Assembly (NCBI GenBank): GCA_015143295.1
Contig: CM026557.1
Coordinates: 30,134,965 to 30,198,964, forward strand
Length of the DNA: 64,000 bases
Reading direction: 5' to 3'
Origin: Tetracentron sinense
Taxonomy: Eukaryota > Streptophyta > Magnoliopsida > Trochodendrales > Trochodendraceae
Shown here: one piece after another, positions 35,805 to 48,700 of the stretch
Position numbering within the stretch: the stretch's first letter is position 1
Layout: the number at the start of each line of letters is the position of its first letter
Notes under the pieces: model-generated
Told to the model about the DNA's origin: nothing
What the model saw: the letters and a program-made list of their open reading frames with translations, nothing else
Database searches by the model: none
Position numbers and translations under genes: made by a program

Positions 35805-35816
35805 AAGGGGGGAGGA
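35805..35816 (+). other. Element B polypurine tract
   Basis: AAGGGGGGAGGA immediately before the 3' LTR, identical to the element A tract and preceded by the same kind of inverted repeat, ATTTCGAGGATGAAATTT. Confidence 0.92.
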
Positions 35817-38184
35817 TGTAGCACCCCGGATATTTTGACATTTATTAAAGCCTTAATGTCAATTTCGTGAATTAAAAGTTGGATTTCCTAAGTCGGATCT
35901 ATTGAAAATTCAGGTGGTTGAACTCCATTTGCAGATCAGTCAACTTTGGGGATAATTTGGTCCATGAATAAAGAACAATTGAAAGATTCTAAAATGCTAC
36001 AAATGTTCCTCTTCGAGAGACGAGTCCAACACAAGTTGAATCGTCAAAATCTGACGAACGAGTCAAAAGTTATGACCTAAATACCAAAGTGGGAAAAAGT
36101 GAGGAAAAACTGGGGTTTGACGATCGATCGCCACATGGTGACGATCGATCATCATGAGCCAAGAAACCTTGGCAACCTGCTGGAACTTGGAAGATCGATC
36201 ATTCAAAACTTGACGATCGATTGCCCTAAGCCCAGAAATTAGATGGCTTTCGGGAAGATGGACGATTGATCGCCAAAAACCAGAGATCGATTGTCTGGAG
36301 ACAGAAATCTGGAAAAGTCTACGGGAACGTAGATGATCGATTGTCCCAAGACCAACGATCGATCGTCATCGCGGAACTCTATTTTTTTTCAGACGTGAAA
36401 TCAAGGGTTTTAACCCTTGGGCTTATAAATAGAAGCCATTTGGGGGTTTTTGGGAATCCTAAACCTAGAGGAGAGAAAAAGGAGAGAAAAGAGAAGAAAG
36501 ATTTGGGGATTTCAAGAGGATTTGGATTTGGAAGAAGGGGAGCTCAAGATCAAAGCTTGGATCACCCTTTTCAAGGAAGGAACTTCTTCCTCAAGTGTGT
36601 GTTACTTCTCCCTCAAGCTTGGGATTTGTCCCTCATTGGAAGGTTGGTATCCTATACTACTCTTCTAGTTCATCTTTTCTTCTTTTTCTTCATTTTATGC
36701 TTTTCCCTAAATTCTAAGCATGATAATGAGATGGGATGAATGGATGGAGATGGACGGTTGTGTATGGGCGATAGATGTCATGTGTATGTTTTGTGATGAA
36801 TGAAATGGGAATGGTATTTCACCAACAATGAATACACATGTATGCAATGAGCATTAATCCATCTAGAAAAGCAAGATGTAGGCTTTAACCATAATGTACA
36901 CACCAAATGTTTGATGAAATGCCACAATGAAGAAAAGGATAATTGACTCTAGAAAATACATGTGTAGACTTCCTTACTTCCTAGAATGGCATGTTGATAG
37001 ATTTAAATGCTTATTAATTGATTTAATTATTGATCAAATGCAAGTGTATTATGTGTCATTGTTATTCTTAAATGTACATGAAACCACGAGCACGACATGT
37101 AGTCCATGAGCAGGGTTTTCCAAGCATGAAACACCGTGTTTTGTTTTAAAGAAAATCAAGTACCAAAGTCTCGACTCACGACCACCATGACAAGGCCAAA
37201 CGTAAGGGTTGATAAATAGAGGTAGGGCATATCTTAAGATATGTTTTGCCTCGCTTTTGACAAGATCAAGAACACGTCAAGCAAGATTGCATCTCATTGA
37301 AAAGAGGGGGTTCTACATCACCCTCCCTCGCAAGTGTATCTCATTAAAAAGAGGGGGTTCTACACCACCCTCCCTCGAAAGTGCAACTCATTGAAAAGAG
37401 GGGGTTCTAAACCACCCTCCCTCACAAGAGCATTAGCATGTTTAAATTCCAAGCAAGTAAGCAAGAGCATTTTAATTTCATGACATTACAAGCATGACAA
37501 GTCAAGCATGACGCGTATAACAAGACAAGCAAGACAGAACATGACAAGACAAGTTTTTCAAGCACGAAAAAAGTATCTCAAGTTAAGTCAAGCACACGAT
37601 GATTTCAAGAGTTTTCCGACTTTGATGTGATGCAAGCATGAAATATAAACTGTTTACTTTCCTGCCAATTATATGCACTGCTTCCTGTTTTATTTTGTTA
37701 TTATTATGCTATGACTGTTGGTTAGTATTTGGTACCCGCTAAATATTCCATGCTCAGCCGTACGTCTCATGTCAGCAGGAGTGGAGCGGCTGCTCCTTTT
37801 GACATTTGTGCTCCTGGCCCATGGGTGGAAGAGGAGTACTTCGAGGGGGTCCTTACAGAGGAGCCTCATGTAGAAGGCTATTATTAGGTAGTAGGTTCTA
37901 AGTGAGAGTGGGTGAGAACGAGAGATCATGTGCTCATGTATTTTGGCAGGCATGTCCGCACCTTTCTTTTGTTTACACTTTTGTATAAAAACTTGGATCG
38001 TGTATATACATAGAGGTTTTGGTTAGACTTCTGTTGTGCCATGTTAGTTATGCTTCTGCTATTTTGTTCTCTATTGTATATGCTCCGTATGTTTTGCAGG
38101 ATGGTTTGTCAAGCATTTCATGTAGGTCATGATAAGTCGTCCAAGATTCACTCTAACTCCTAGGGTGGGTTTTGGGTCGCGACA
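35817..38184 (+). repeat. Element B 3' LTR
   Basis: 2368-bp uninterrupted LTR with ends TGTAGCACCCC and GGGTCGCGACA. Useful as the reference for the undisturbed 5' LTR. TATA box TATAAATA at 36424-36431. Three GAGGGGGTTCTA...CCTCCCTCG units lie at about 37299-37428. Confidence 0.92.
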
Positions 38185-38186
38185 TC

Positions 38187-38480
38187 TTAATTCACCATCT
38201 CTTTCTGGTTTAACTCAGTCCTTTGCAGGCCAATTTGTAAATCCAGGCTTAATAGAGACTCTGCATTTTGATGGATGGTGTAGAAACTTTTTGCATTCAG
38301 TTGTTCTAGTACCAAAGAGCAACTATTATTGAGAGAGAAGTATGGTGGATTAGGGCCGACTATTCCTGGTCCTATTAAGACCGCATTTTCTTGTTGAATA
38401 AGGTTGGCCTGTTTCTGGGGAGTACTGGCTTTAGGCTTTATCCTTCTATAGTGAGCATACCTTCTTTTTATAGGGGGATC
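38187..38480 (-). pseudogene. LINE ORF1 C-terminal piece
   Basis: Minus-strand frame from about 38480 to a stop at 38187, containing PGIVGPNPPYFSLNN and LDLQIGLQRTELNQKE. Upstream the frame runs into element G, so only the C-terminus is here. On the other side of element B the minus-strand sequence continues a short distance to the ORF2 start, so I read it as the end of the LINE ORF1. I recognise no domain in it. The boundary with element G is uncertain. Confidence 0.5.
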
Positions 38481-40664
38481 CAGATAAAAATTTATGCGGA
38501 AACTGGATCCCCTAGATCTTAACACCATAGAAAGCATCGAAATTATCCAAGAGTTTTAGTCATATCACCTCGATGAATGCTTTTCACCGGTGAAGCTTAA
38601 TCCACTCGAACCGTCAGAACTCTTTGTAGAGATTTCTCTGAAAAAATACTAGAAACTCGATCCTTGTTTTTCGCTATCCCCACGAAGCTTTAGAATCTCC
38701 TTTGGAATTATAAAAGCAAGAGGAAGAAGATGGAGTAATGGTATAGACCTTCTATCACCAAAAGTACTAGAGTTTAAAACCCTAGATTCGCAAAACCCAA
38801 CTTTGGACCACCTAGTAACTCACGAAAATCCCAAGGGGTCTCCCTAAGGTCTCACGGTTTGGAGAGAGAGAGGAGAGAAGAGAAAAAATTCTGAAGAAAA
38901 GTGCTTTAAGGTATAGGGTGTTGGGGTATTTATAGACTAGGATTCTATATATCCTAATCCTACTCCAACTTGATCTTATCTAGTAAGATTTATTAATTAA
39001 CAATAACTCTTATTATTAATTAAATAAACTCTTACTTAATCAATAACTACTTTAGTTATAGTAATCCTACTAATTAAAGAGTCCCTATTATAATAGCATT
39101 CCTTAATTAAAAGGGATAAGTTAACATCCTAACTCAAAGAAGGAAACCTAGTCAAACCAATACCAAGGGGGGGGGGGGGGGGGGGCCTGAGCTTCTATAG
39201 GGCATGGACTTTGGGGAGTTACAACTCCCTTTTGTAATCTAATTACAATTCCATCTTAATCCTTGATGCAATCTAACCATTGGATTTAAATTCCATAATT
39301 AAAGGAATTATATTTCAACAATTATTCAATTAAACAAATCCTAATCCAATTAGGATTTTTCAAGTGGGCGCCCCACCCTAAGGTTTAAACCCATGAGCTT
39401 TGGCCCATATTAAAGGTCCATTTTAATGGGTTTATGGATATGAATCAAACCCATTTCCCCTTTAATTATGTTAATTAAATAATTGCTAAAATAATCCATA
39501 TGTTTAAATTAACAATTAATTTAAACAATAGATTAACTTTTAATCTATTTAATTAAATGATTAACTTTTAATCACTTAAAATAATTGATTAACTTTTAAT
39601 CAATTATTGAGCTTGTATTTCTTATGTGAGTATCTCCACAGATTGCTCTGGGATATTCTTACCCTAGCTTATCCAATGTTATCCCATTGACCCTAAATGA
39701 GAATTACATCGGAATTGCAAGTGACGTGAGATATCCATGTTGCAATTAAATCTCAGTGTATGAACATTAACCATTACGGATCCCGCCACATGAACTTTTA
39801 AATTCGATTTATCATTCCAAATACATTATCCCTAATGGGCCTTCGAGATTGACATACTATCAACCCATAGCCCATTGCAAATCATCCGGGTTTCCAAGAG
39901 TTATGATTAAGTCATGAGAAACAATTTCTCATGAAAACCATTTTGAGAAAATTCTTTTATAAATATAATACTTTTTAATAAAAGTATATTTCAAAACTTA
40001 TTTTGTTTTCAAAATCACTTACGCAAGATTTGAACTTAATCAATTGTCTTACCCGGAACTTGGATAATCTCTCAAATTAATGATCATGGATTTCTTGTTT
40101 GAAATTCATCATGACTCGAACAACTTTCTGACTATCCAACTGTCACTGTATTGAATTCCTTAAGTTAGAAAATACGTTGGTAGAATCAAAACAGTCAGAT
40201 CACCGCTCAGTCATAGATGAATTCATCAGATCTAAGGATCATCAAAACCATTCAATGTGAATGAGAGACCAACTATCTGAGAGTATGTTTATGCAAGAGG
40301 TCTCTCATTGAATGCAATCAGTCAATGTACATTTAAGCACTCATATGCTGATGTGTAGTCTCCACTACAATAGTTCGAGATAGAACTACATCTCAACTAT
40401 TGAGAACATCTTAGCATTCTGGCAGCCATATAAGTGAAGTGTCCAGCTTCACCCACAGCTGTGACTATATAAGGTATAAGGAACCGGAAAGTTATATCTG
40501 CCTGTGATAACCTAATCACATAACTTTCCTATAATATATCCTATGGACTTTTATCAATATCTCATATCGTATAGATCATTTCATGATCATGGTCAATTAC
40601 CCATAATGAATACACAATAGATTAATAAGAAGCATATATTAATCAAATTAATAAGGTTCTAACA
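38480..40664 (-). repeat. Element G: copia-like solo LTR, minus strand, boundaries approximate
   Basis: Minus-strand LTR starting TGTTAGAACC at 40664. A TATA box (TATAAATA, minus strand, 38934-38927) is followed by about 450 bp of leader-like sequence. Near the lower end is an inverted repeat, GGATCCAG...CTGGATCC, at about 38477-38512, that I recall from copia-type LTR ends. No coding sequence is present. A 19-G run lies at 39167-39185. ATCTA follows the upper end, but no matching duplication was found at the lower end, so the exact end and the solo-LTR interpretation are uncertain. Confidence 0.55.
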
Positions 40665-41995
40665 ATCTAAATGACTTTTCTGGAGGTCATGTCTAACACT
40701 TTTACCGACCTGATACTTATTCTCCTTGGGCACTCCCCTACCCGTTCTTGGGCCGATTTGAACTGGGCCTGGCCACCCACGACCTGATGTAGATATTTGG
40801 GCTCTCTTGGGGTGTGGGGGGTGACTCCCTTTTACCTTCTAGTCGGAGCTGAATATTCAAACGTTTCCTCTATTGGTTGTCATTGATTGGTAAAGAAGCA
40901 TGCCGTTTTGGTAAACGCTTGGTGATGTGTGACCCTACAGTTGGTTGATCCGGTCCAGCTAGCCTTTCTGCATCAGGGGGTGTGTCCCCGCCTCCTCCCC
41001 CTTGATAGCACTATACTGCAATGTTAGAACGGTCCCCTCGCTGTCTTTTCCGTACATCTTCTTTATCCACTGCCATGGTCATCATCTCCAGAGCTTTCTT
41101 CCTACTGTATTCCGGTGAGCTGGGTCGCACCACCTGAGCTAAAGGCCATGTTTCAGGATGGAATAATTCGGTGCGGATCCAAGGACCAAAAAGATGGGGC
41201 TTCTTCTCTGCTTCACTTAATTTCATGCTCCTTGAAATCACAGTGTTTACAATCGTGGCCCATCCTACCACTTGAATAGCAGACTGTAGGTAGTTTTTCG
41301 TAAGCTATCGGGAACCTTTTTGGTACTTTGGATAGTAGCATGAGCATCACATAAGGTTGCAATGGGAGCTGAATATCCATCTGAATCCGAACGCGAATGA
41401 ATTGACCTTGAGTTGCATTTTCTTCTAGGACAACTGTATCACTGACTGGACCAATTCTTTTTCCCAAAATCTGACCAACTTCATGAGTCTGGTATTCCGG
41501 GGGAAGACCATGTATCTGAGCCCAGATCGGAAGGACATTTAACCGAATTTCGTTTAGCATGATATCCGGTTTCCATCGCATGAGCAATAGTGGGCTTCCA
41601 TTAAAGGACCAAGGCTGACGTTTAAATACCCTCTCCAGATCACCTGGATTTGAGAACTTAAATTGAAGATAACCATTGGAGAGGTTGAGACCGCTTACCG
41701 GAGCTCGCATATTCCAAGCCCTGATAGTAGTCTTTTGTGCTATTCCGATATTGATTGCTCTATCGGTGATGAACTTCCCGATCAGACTGTTTTGGCACGC
41801 TGGGAGACTACTAGAAACATTTCGGTGTGCTACCTTGATCGGTTTGTACAAATATTGAAGAGAGAGCTTCCGGCTAACTTCCTCAACGTGGATTTCCACT
41901 TGGGGTATCGCCACAGGACTTTCCTGAGAGCTATCCATAAGGCCAGAAGAAGCCAAAATGGAAGAGGGGCTCGCCATACTACAGCTTCCGAACAA
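40665..41995 (-). pseudogene. LINE ORF1: DUF4283 and zinc-knuckle nucleic-acid-binding protein, broken
   Basis: First ORF of the minus-strand LINE, expected to bind LINE RNA. From the ATG at 41995: a DUF4283-like domain (LIGKFITDRAINIGIAQKTT, WSFNGSPLLLMRWKPD, LPIWAQIHGLP) over residues about 50-170, then a zinc knuckle that reads CYSSGRMGHDCKHC, where the usual second Cys is Ser. A frame change near 41220-41270 leads to HLFGPWIRTELFHPE and the stop at 41011. Beyond it the sequence remains readable with several stops (KRLPKRHASLP near 40900) until element G begins at 40664. Downstream in the LINE order are the ORF1 C-terminal piece at 38187-38480 and ORF2. Confidence 0.82.
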
Positions 41996-42026
41996 CTACC
42001 AGGAAGGGACAACCAGGGTGATATAC

Positions 42027-42156
42027 CCACCCTTTAAAAAGGACCTAAACCGCAGCAGCGATTAGCCCTGGAGATAGGGAGGCTCTATGCGGGCTCCAGT
42101 TTTCACTCCACCCTTAAAAAGGACCTAAACCGCATCAGCGATTAGCCCTGAAGATC
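42027..42156 (-). repeat. Direct repeat at the LINE 5' end
   Basis: A unit of about 48 bp containing AAAAAGGACCTAAACCGCA and CAGCGATTAGCCCTG occurs at 42027-42073 and 42108-42156, 81 bp apart. It lies just upstream (minus strand) of LINE ORF1 and probably belongs to the 5' untranslated region. Confidence 0.7.
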
Positions 42157-42776
42157 GGAAACGGAAAGTTTGAGATTTCCGATCTTGGGGTACGAGGGAT
42201 TGCACCAAAAAATGGGGTGTAGCGTGAGTGACATTTAACTGAAGAGTTGATAGGTGTATGTATCGTTGGGCAGTACACATACTCCTAAAGCTCTCAACGT
42301 GTCCTATTTGGCATTCATTAACCATGATTAAGATTAAATAATTTAACCATAGTTTTTAGAAAAAAATATTTCTTAAAAATTAAGCTTAGGCATCAGCCTG
42401 CCAAAGATAATCCATTGCCGTGTGTCAAAGCCAAAGCATAAGGGGCTATTCCTAAATACTAGAAACCAGAGAGGGGTGTTTTTTAAAAACGACGGTCTTA
42501 AAAATTCAAAACAGAAAATACATTTTGATAGTAACAGTTTAAATAAAACAGATAAGCGAAGCTTAATACTGTTATTAGTTAGATGGGAGAAAACAAAACA
42601 TAACCAGTAGCAGTTAACTTCAGTCTTCTTCTAAGCCCCCTAATAATAGGAAGAGAAAGCAAACCTCAACTCTCTCTCTTACACTCTTCTCTTCCTTCAA
42701 AAGAAAGACAGAGAGAAATGGAGGCATTTCCCCCAAATCTAGGGCAGAAAAAGGCAAATGGAGATTAACATTCTCG
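42157..42776 (+). promoter_or_regulatory. Upstream region and probable 5' UTR of the host gene
   Basis: No gene. The stretch just before the ATG at 42777 is rich in CT and purine runs (42667-42720), typical of plant 5' UTRs. Two out-of-frame ATGs at about 42718 and 42758 would be upstream start codons if transcribed. I found no convincing TATA box. Confidence 0.4.
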
Positions 42777-45700
42777 ATGGGGAAGGTCGAAGAAGAGCAA
42801 TCTCTTTCTTCTACTGTTATCGCTGAAATATCTGAGGAAAATGTGGAGAATCAATGCCGGATCGATAAAGTTTTTCACTTCAGATGTGTGGTGGCACTCC
42901 TCTTTGGCGCTGCAGTGTTGCTTTCCGCCATTTTTTGGTTGCCGCCGTTCTTGCGTTATGGAGATCGTGGGGATCTGGATCCGGATTCGCAATTTGGAGG
43001 TGAGGTTGAAGTAATGTTGCTTGCTTGCTTTCATTTATTTTGTTTGATTTTGGGGTTTTTAGTTTGCAGCATTTTTTCATAATTCGTACATCTTCTATTA
43101 TTTTTTGTGGTATGAATTAGTCTAGGGTTTGTATGTTTATGGATTATGACTGTTGTGTTGTTGCATTTATGAAAATCCATTTACAGGAAAATTGTGGTCG
43201 ATTGGATATTAGTGTTATCCCTTTTGCTGAGGGATTTATTTTTTTGTTTTTTTGGCCATCTTTTGTGCATTTGGGATTCATAGGGGTATGACCTGCATTT
43301 TGGGAATATAAGTTTTTCGCTCTAATTTTGAGGGCCAGAGGTCTCACGTTTTATTTTGTGATTGTTTTCACTATGATTGACATGAAGATTCTTTAAATTC
43401 ATCCTGTATTTTGGGTGAAGATGGCAATGTTAAAGTCTTTCTTGCAATCTTTGTATTCAGACAATGTTCATATGAAGTCCCAATTCTCCAGTGTGTAGAG
43501 GTGGTTCTCTAGTTGGACAGTGTTAGAGAGATCTAGTTTTCTTGCTCGATCTAGTTTTCTTGCTCCCTTAACGATTTTATTTGGTGTACTAGGTTGTGCA
43601 AAATTGTACAGTAGTCTTTTAGTTTGACTAGTCAAACTGGAAGTTTAAGGGTAATGGGCTGTATATGTTAGACCATTCATGCAACTCGATCCTTGTTGGA
43701 GAATCACACATTTCAGGAATAAAGAGTGATATGTGTTTATTTTTTTACAATGACATTTTTAATGGCAACGGAGCTATCATATGTTCATCTACTCTTTTTC
43801 ATCTTAAAGTGCTGAACCAGCTTTCGCTAACATTCCTCATGAGCACATATACTATCTCTTTCATGGGGTATCTGCTTTCTCTTACATCCCGAGTATTCCA
43901 TGAAGCTTAAGTATAACACCTGATAATTATCATCTACATGTGGCGAACAAGCGTCGTGACTTGTGGTCTGGTCTGGTCTGGTGAAAGGAATGACTTGGAC
44001 AGTCACTGCTGATCTCTGCTCAAGCATCAAAATGAGTTTGTTGCTCAGTGATACATCAATCCAGTGTTTCCTCTTAAAATTGTATTCCAATCTTATATTC
44101 AGTTTAGCATATTTCTAATAACTATGTTAATGGTTCACAAATGTTTTGTGTAATTCTGGGTCAGATAGATGATTCTTTTCCTGCCTCATGTGCTTTCCAT
44201 TTCATAAGTGTTTCTATAATCAGGAATCAAATTTTTGGCTTCATTTTTATGTTTCACAGCCTCATCCAATCAGCTTAATACAAGTGGCCTGCAAGCTAAA
44301 TTGGGTCCATCAATACCATAGTTACATCTCTCTGGATTTAGCCGACACATCCTGGTTAAGGATATTGGTTTTAAATTGTCAATTTATCAAGTAGGTTGCA
44401 CACTGTTCAATTATAGCTCTTCTGAGGATCCCAATGTGTGGTGCCCTTTTGGGCCATTCTATAATAGCAAACTTCTCGGCATTGGAGGTATATATATGTA
44501 TATTGATTGGTAATCAGAGATATTTTCTTCCATTAATTTTTCTGTAGGCTCATAGAATTTGGCCTAATATTAAATTCTTTGTTACCAATCAAATAAAAAT
44601 ATTTGTTTGTTTGAATTACACGAATCTTAATGGTGGCATGCTTAATGGTAGAATTATTTATTATGACTAGTTTTCCCACATAGAGAAGTTAATTATGTTA
44701 TGCCTGGTATGGTTCTACACTTCGGGTTTCTAGTTTTTGTCTCCCAAGATCAAAATCAAGGTCCGAAGGGAAGTAACACATTTTTTTCCTCCAAGTCATA
44801 ACTGGTAGCTTTGTGCAAGGCGAGAACGACCTAGGTAAGGTTGGTAGTTGGTACACTAAGTAATGTTAGAGACTTACATTTGGGGTGAATTATGGGAGAA
44901 ACAACATTATTGTTATGCCTTAACCCACATATTTAGGGTTGGCTATGCTACTCTTTTTGTTGCATTGCTGGTTCCAAGTGCAGATAAAGGAGGGTTGCCT
45001 AAGGTCGGCAGCCGGTTTTAAAGCCCACCAAATCCTTTGAATTTTCGGCAAACATCCTTCCCAATATCAGTCCTCCTCCTTCTCATAGAGCCTCTCACCA
45101 GTCACTCTCTCCCATGGTCCCGCTTTCACTCTCACAGTCTCTCTCTATCTCTCTCTCTCTCACGCACACACACACAGCCTCTCCCTCTCCCTCTCCCTCT
45201 CCCTCTCCCTCTCTCTCTCTCTCTCCCTCTCTCTCTCATTGTATCTTCTCTCCATATTGATTTCTTTTAATTTGTTTAAAAGAGTGCTCATTGTTTGTAT
45301 TTGCAGACAATACAGTGATTGGTGGTTGCTCCACCATTTGAAAGCAAATTTCGTATACCTGCATTATTGTAGAGCAGCAGGGTGGTCGGGGAATTAAACG
45401 AGGGAACCCTCCCATGGTTGGAAAATGTTGCACCCGTAGTTGTGTGTGGACAAAAATGTGTCTCCATTATGTGTGGTGTGTGAAAGGTTGTGATGTTGGA
45501 TTTTAGCAATTAGTTCTTGTTTCCTATATGAAGGGAAATTTTGGAAATTGGTGTTAAATTCTATTATTTTCTCATAAAATTTCCTATCAACCATACAAAT
45601 GCAAGAATAGAAACATTAGCTTTTCTTGCAAAATTATCAACAACCAAGCACATCCAAGAAAAGGCTATTTTCTTGTCTTTTCTCGCTAATTATTTTCTCA

Positions 45701-48700
45701 GAAGCCTTTCTCGCAATCCAAACAGACTCTATAGGATAATCCTTTTTTTTTTTTTAGGGGGGGGGGGGTGAGGAAAGCTGGGGTTAGGCAGACCCCGACC
45801 AGATAATTAAAATAATAAAAAAAGGTTACAACTTTATATACTGATGGCCCCTAGCATCATCACTAACAATTTTAGCTAGAGTTAGGGGGAATTCATCAGT
45901 AGCAAGGGAAATCTCACTAGGAGAGTTACAAAACTTAGAGAGGAAGTTAGCGGCCTTGTTTGTTTCACGAGGCACGAACCTAATGGAAAATCTTTCAAAT
46001 GTTCTAATTAGCACTTCAATATCCATCAGAACTTTGATAAATTTCCAAGGCCATACACACGCCTTGGATAGACAACTCACCGCCCAACAAGAGTTAGATT
46101 CCACATGGATACTCACCAAATGTATTCTAATGGCTTCTTCAAGACCCCTCTTCACGGCCATAAACTCCAAATCCAGAACTGAGTTTGAGTTACTACACCC
46201 GGCAAACGCATGAACCACAACACCAACGTGATTTCTAAAAGTGCAACCATAGCCTTGGTGGGTTGGCAACAATGCTCCATCTGTATTAACTGTTATTACA
46301 CCCAATTCTGGAGGCAGCCAAGAGACCCAAGCAAAGGTTTTTTATCTCCAGTTCATCCTTAAGTTCCAGTTTTTTCCGCAAGGGATCTATTCCGAGGGCA
46401 GTCCTTGACCCGATTCAAGTCTCCACCAATCTTGAAAGAAACTTCCTCCATAATATTTTGAATAAGCAGATCAGATTGCATTCTAATATTGTTGACCCTC
46501 CTCCGGTTTCTCTCCGCCCAAATATGGTACACAAAAGCTCCTAACACCACCTTTCGGATCCGGTTAGCAAAACTCTTACCAATCCAACTCTGGCTATACC
46601 ATTGAATCATGCAGCTGAAGGTAGTGAAGTTACGAGGTTGAAGCTGTAGTTTTTGGGCTAGATCTTTCCAAACGCTGATGGAATAAGGACACAACGCAAA
46701 AATGTGAGAGTGATCTTCATGAGAACCATTGCAAAGTAAACACCTGTCATCATTTATGAGACCCCAACCAAGTAACTTGTCTCTCCTCATCAGCGCCTCC
46801 TTTATAGCCAGCCATAGGATGAAAGAATGTCGAGGTATATTTCCTGTGTACCAAGTTAATTTGTGCCATCGAACCACTCCGTTGCGGGGTCTAATAGACT
46901 CCCTAGCCGAGCTAAGAGTGAAGACACCATGGTGGTCCGGTTTCCATATTATTTTGTTTACGATGTTAGGAGCCATAGTCTGGATATTATTAATCTCATC
47001 CCAGGCCTCAAAAAGATCTGGCTTAGTGGGGATAGGAAGATCCCTACTATTCCTGTCTTGCAAAACGTCAACAGTAGCATTCCGACCAATACCATTCATA
47101 GGAAATCTAAGGTGCCAGTTTTGGTGTATGAGAATACCTCGAGGATGCCTAGGGTCCAACGAAACCCGAGTAGACTGTCCATTCCCAATCAAATGTATTA
47201 CTTTAAGCTCAGTCTGGTGCCGCACATTAAGAATACTTCGAACACTCCATAAAGACACTAATGTTTTTTTTTGGTTCATTGGAGGCCACATGGACCTATG
47301 AGCTCCACAATGAGAGATAGCCCTCCCTCTCCCATAAACCCCCCAACCCTGATGTAAGTGGGATTCGATTCCAGGTCTCTGGTACGACGCCAAGAGACTT
47401 TACCAACTAAGCTAGCTGGCACCTACTAATATTTATTTACAAGTATATGGTCTTTGCTATGTATGAGATTTACCGTAGGTGTGGAGATGATTGTTTGAAC
47501 ATGCTAATTCCAGGTTATGTGGGCTGTGGAACTGGAAGAGACATTGTTCATCTCTTTTTTGACTGGACACTATTTGATGTCAATACACTTTGGTATATAA
47601 ACCTTTTTTAATTTTTTGTAATTGCACTTTCTGTGCATTTTGTCATTCTTTAATGCACATGAGATCATAAACCTTTTCTTTATTTGCATTTTTTGTGCAT
47701 ATTATCAATTTATGTTGCAAATGAGATCAACATAATAATCATGTCTTATTTCCTGCAAATGAGATACTGGAAGTGGGAACACTGGACAGTTGATGGTCAA
47801 AGTGTGCCTCGTGAGACTGGCTTCGTTCTGCCATCAGCATTATTGATTAGACCCGGTACTTTTTTGTAGTGCTCTAAATCTAGAGGGGTGCTAGCCCCAA
47901 TGGCCCCAAATTACTTCATGTGGTGCTAATCTGTGGGGATACTAAAGCATTTAAATGTAATTTGAATGGGTTTTTTTTTTTGGAAATTAAGCTGGGGTTT
48001 ACATGATTAACCCCCTTTAATGTCCCTATATAAGTTTCGAAAACACTCTCTAATCTCACATGTGAACACCAAAGGGTCAAGTGGTTTAGGGTGACTGGAA
48101 AAGCATCTTGACGTAGCGTTTCATTCTAAAGATTCTATTGCTTGGTTTTTAATTCTATATGATCATCAATGTGTAAAACATTTGGCTTATTTTATTTTGT
48201 AATTTTCCTTCTCCAATGCCACAGCTTTGAATTCTGGAACTTAAGTTCTAGGCATCAAAATATTGTTTACATTTACATATTTCACAGATTTATGTTTGGT
48301 TCAGGAGTCTATTATTCCTCAAATAATTTTAGAGAATGACAAAAGTTTGGTTGTCCAGCTTATGATATAGTAGCAAGTTTTAAAGTTGAAAAGCCAGCCC
48401 CTCTGCTGAAAGCGAATATTTTGCAGCTTGAGTATGTCATCTTTGAAGAAATAGGCGTTCTTACCTCTGCAGTACGTGCTCTCTCTGTTCCTTCCTCATC
48501 ATCCACTTCATACTTTTCTATGTTGATCTAACATAATGATAAATCAGGTGGTGGTTATATCTCTAGAACCGTCAGCTGGATCAAACACAACCACCGTTGT
48601 ATTTGGGGTTGTACCCGACGCGAAATATTCAAGTATATCTTCAGCTGGGCTAAGTTTCCTCAGGGCCTCTTTTGTATCTCTGGTTATACAACAATCATCT

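Larger units (their letters stand above)
25725..38184 (+). mobile_element. Element B: Tekay-like chromovirus, decayed, relative of element A
   Basis: LTR retrotransposon inserted in the minus-strand LINE. 5' LTR 25725-26407 plus 29093-30732, primer site 30737-30748, gag-pol 31086-35729, polypurine tract 35805-35816, 3' LTR 35817-38184. Flanks are TCTTG (25720-25724) and TCTTA (38185-38189), a target duplication with one change. Its pol region is clearly homologous to element A, but large parts of the LTR differ. Many frameshifts and stops and higher LTR divergence show it is older than A. The solo LTR F sits inside its 5' LTR. Confidence 0.93.
21692..42156 (-). mobile_element. L1-type LINE, minus strand, split by elements B and G
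   Basis: Read from right to left: 5' repeats (42156-42027), ORF1 (41995 to about 40665, then about 38480-38187), ORF2 endonuclease (25669-24746), RT (24616-23528), an eroded zinc-binding RVT region (23527-22373), RNase H (22372 to about 21780), and a poly(A) tail seen as T-run at about 21697-21705. Element B (25725-38184) and element G (about 38480-40664) account for most of the 20-kb span. The pieces line up in order and strand on both sides of each insertion. I could not find matching target duplications at the two ends. Confidence 0.85.
43000..48358 (+). other. First intron of the host gene, 5.4 kb
   Basis: Donor GTGAGG after GGAG at 42999; acceptor TTGTCCAG ending at 48358. It joins codon phase 1 to phase 1 and gives Gly-Ala-Tyr-Asp across the junction. 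The intron holds a CT-rich microsatellite, a minus-strand LINE fragment and a SINE. The stretches 43000-45120 and 47431-47970 show nothing else recognisable. Confidence 0.85.

Noticed and set aside
39167..39185. 19-G run, and a 23-C run at 58417-58439.
   Set aside because: Homopolymers of this length are common slippage or sequencing-error sites; a single run does not make a G-quadruplex array.
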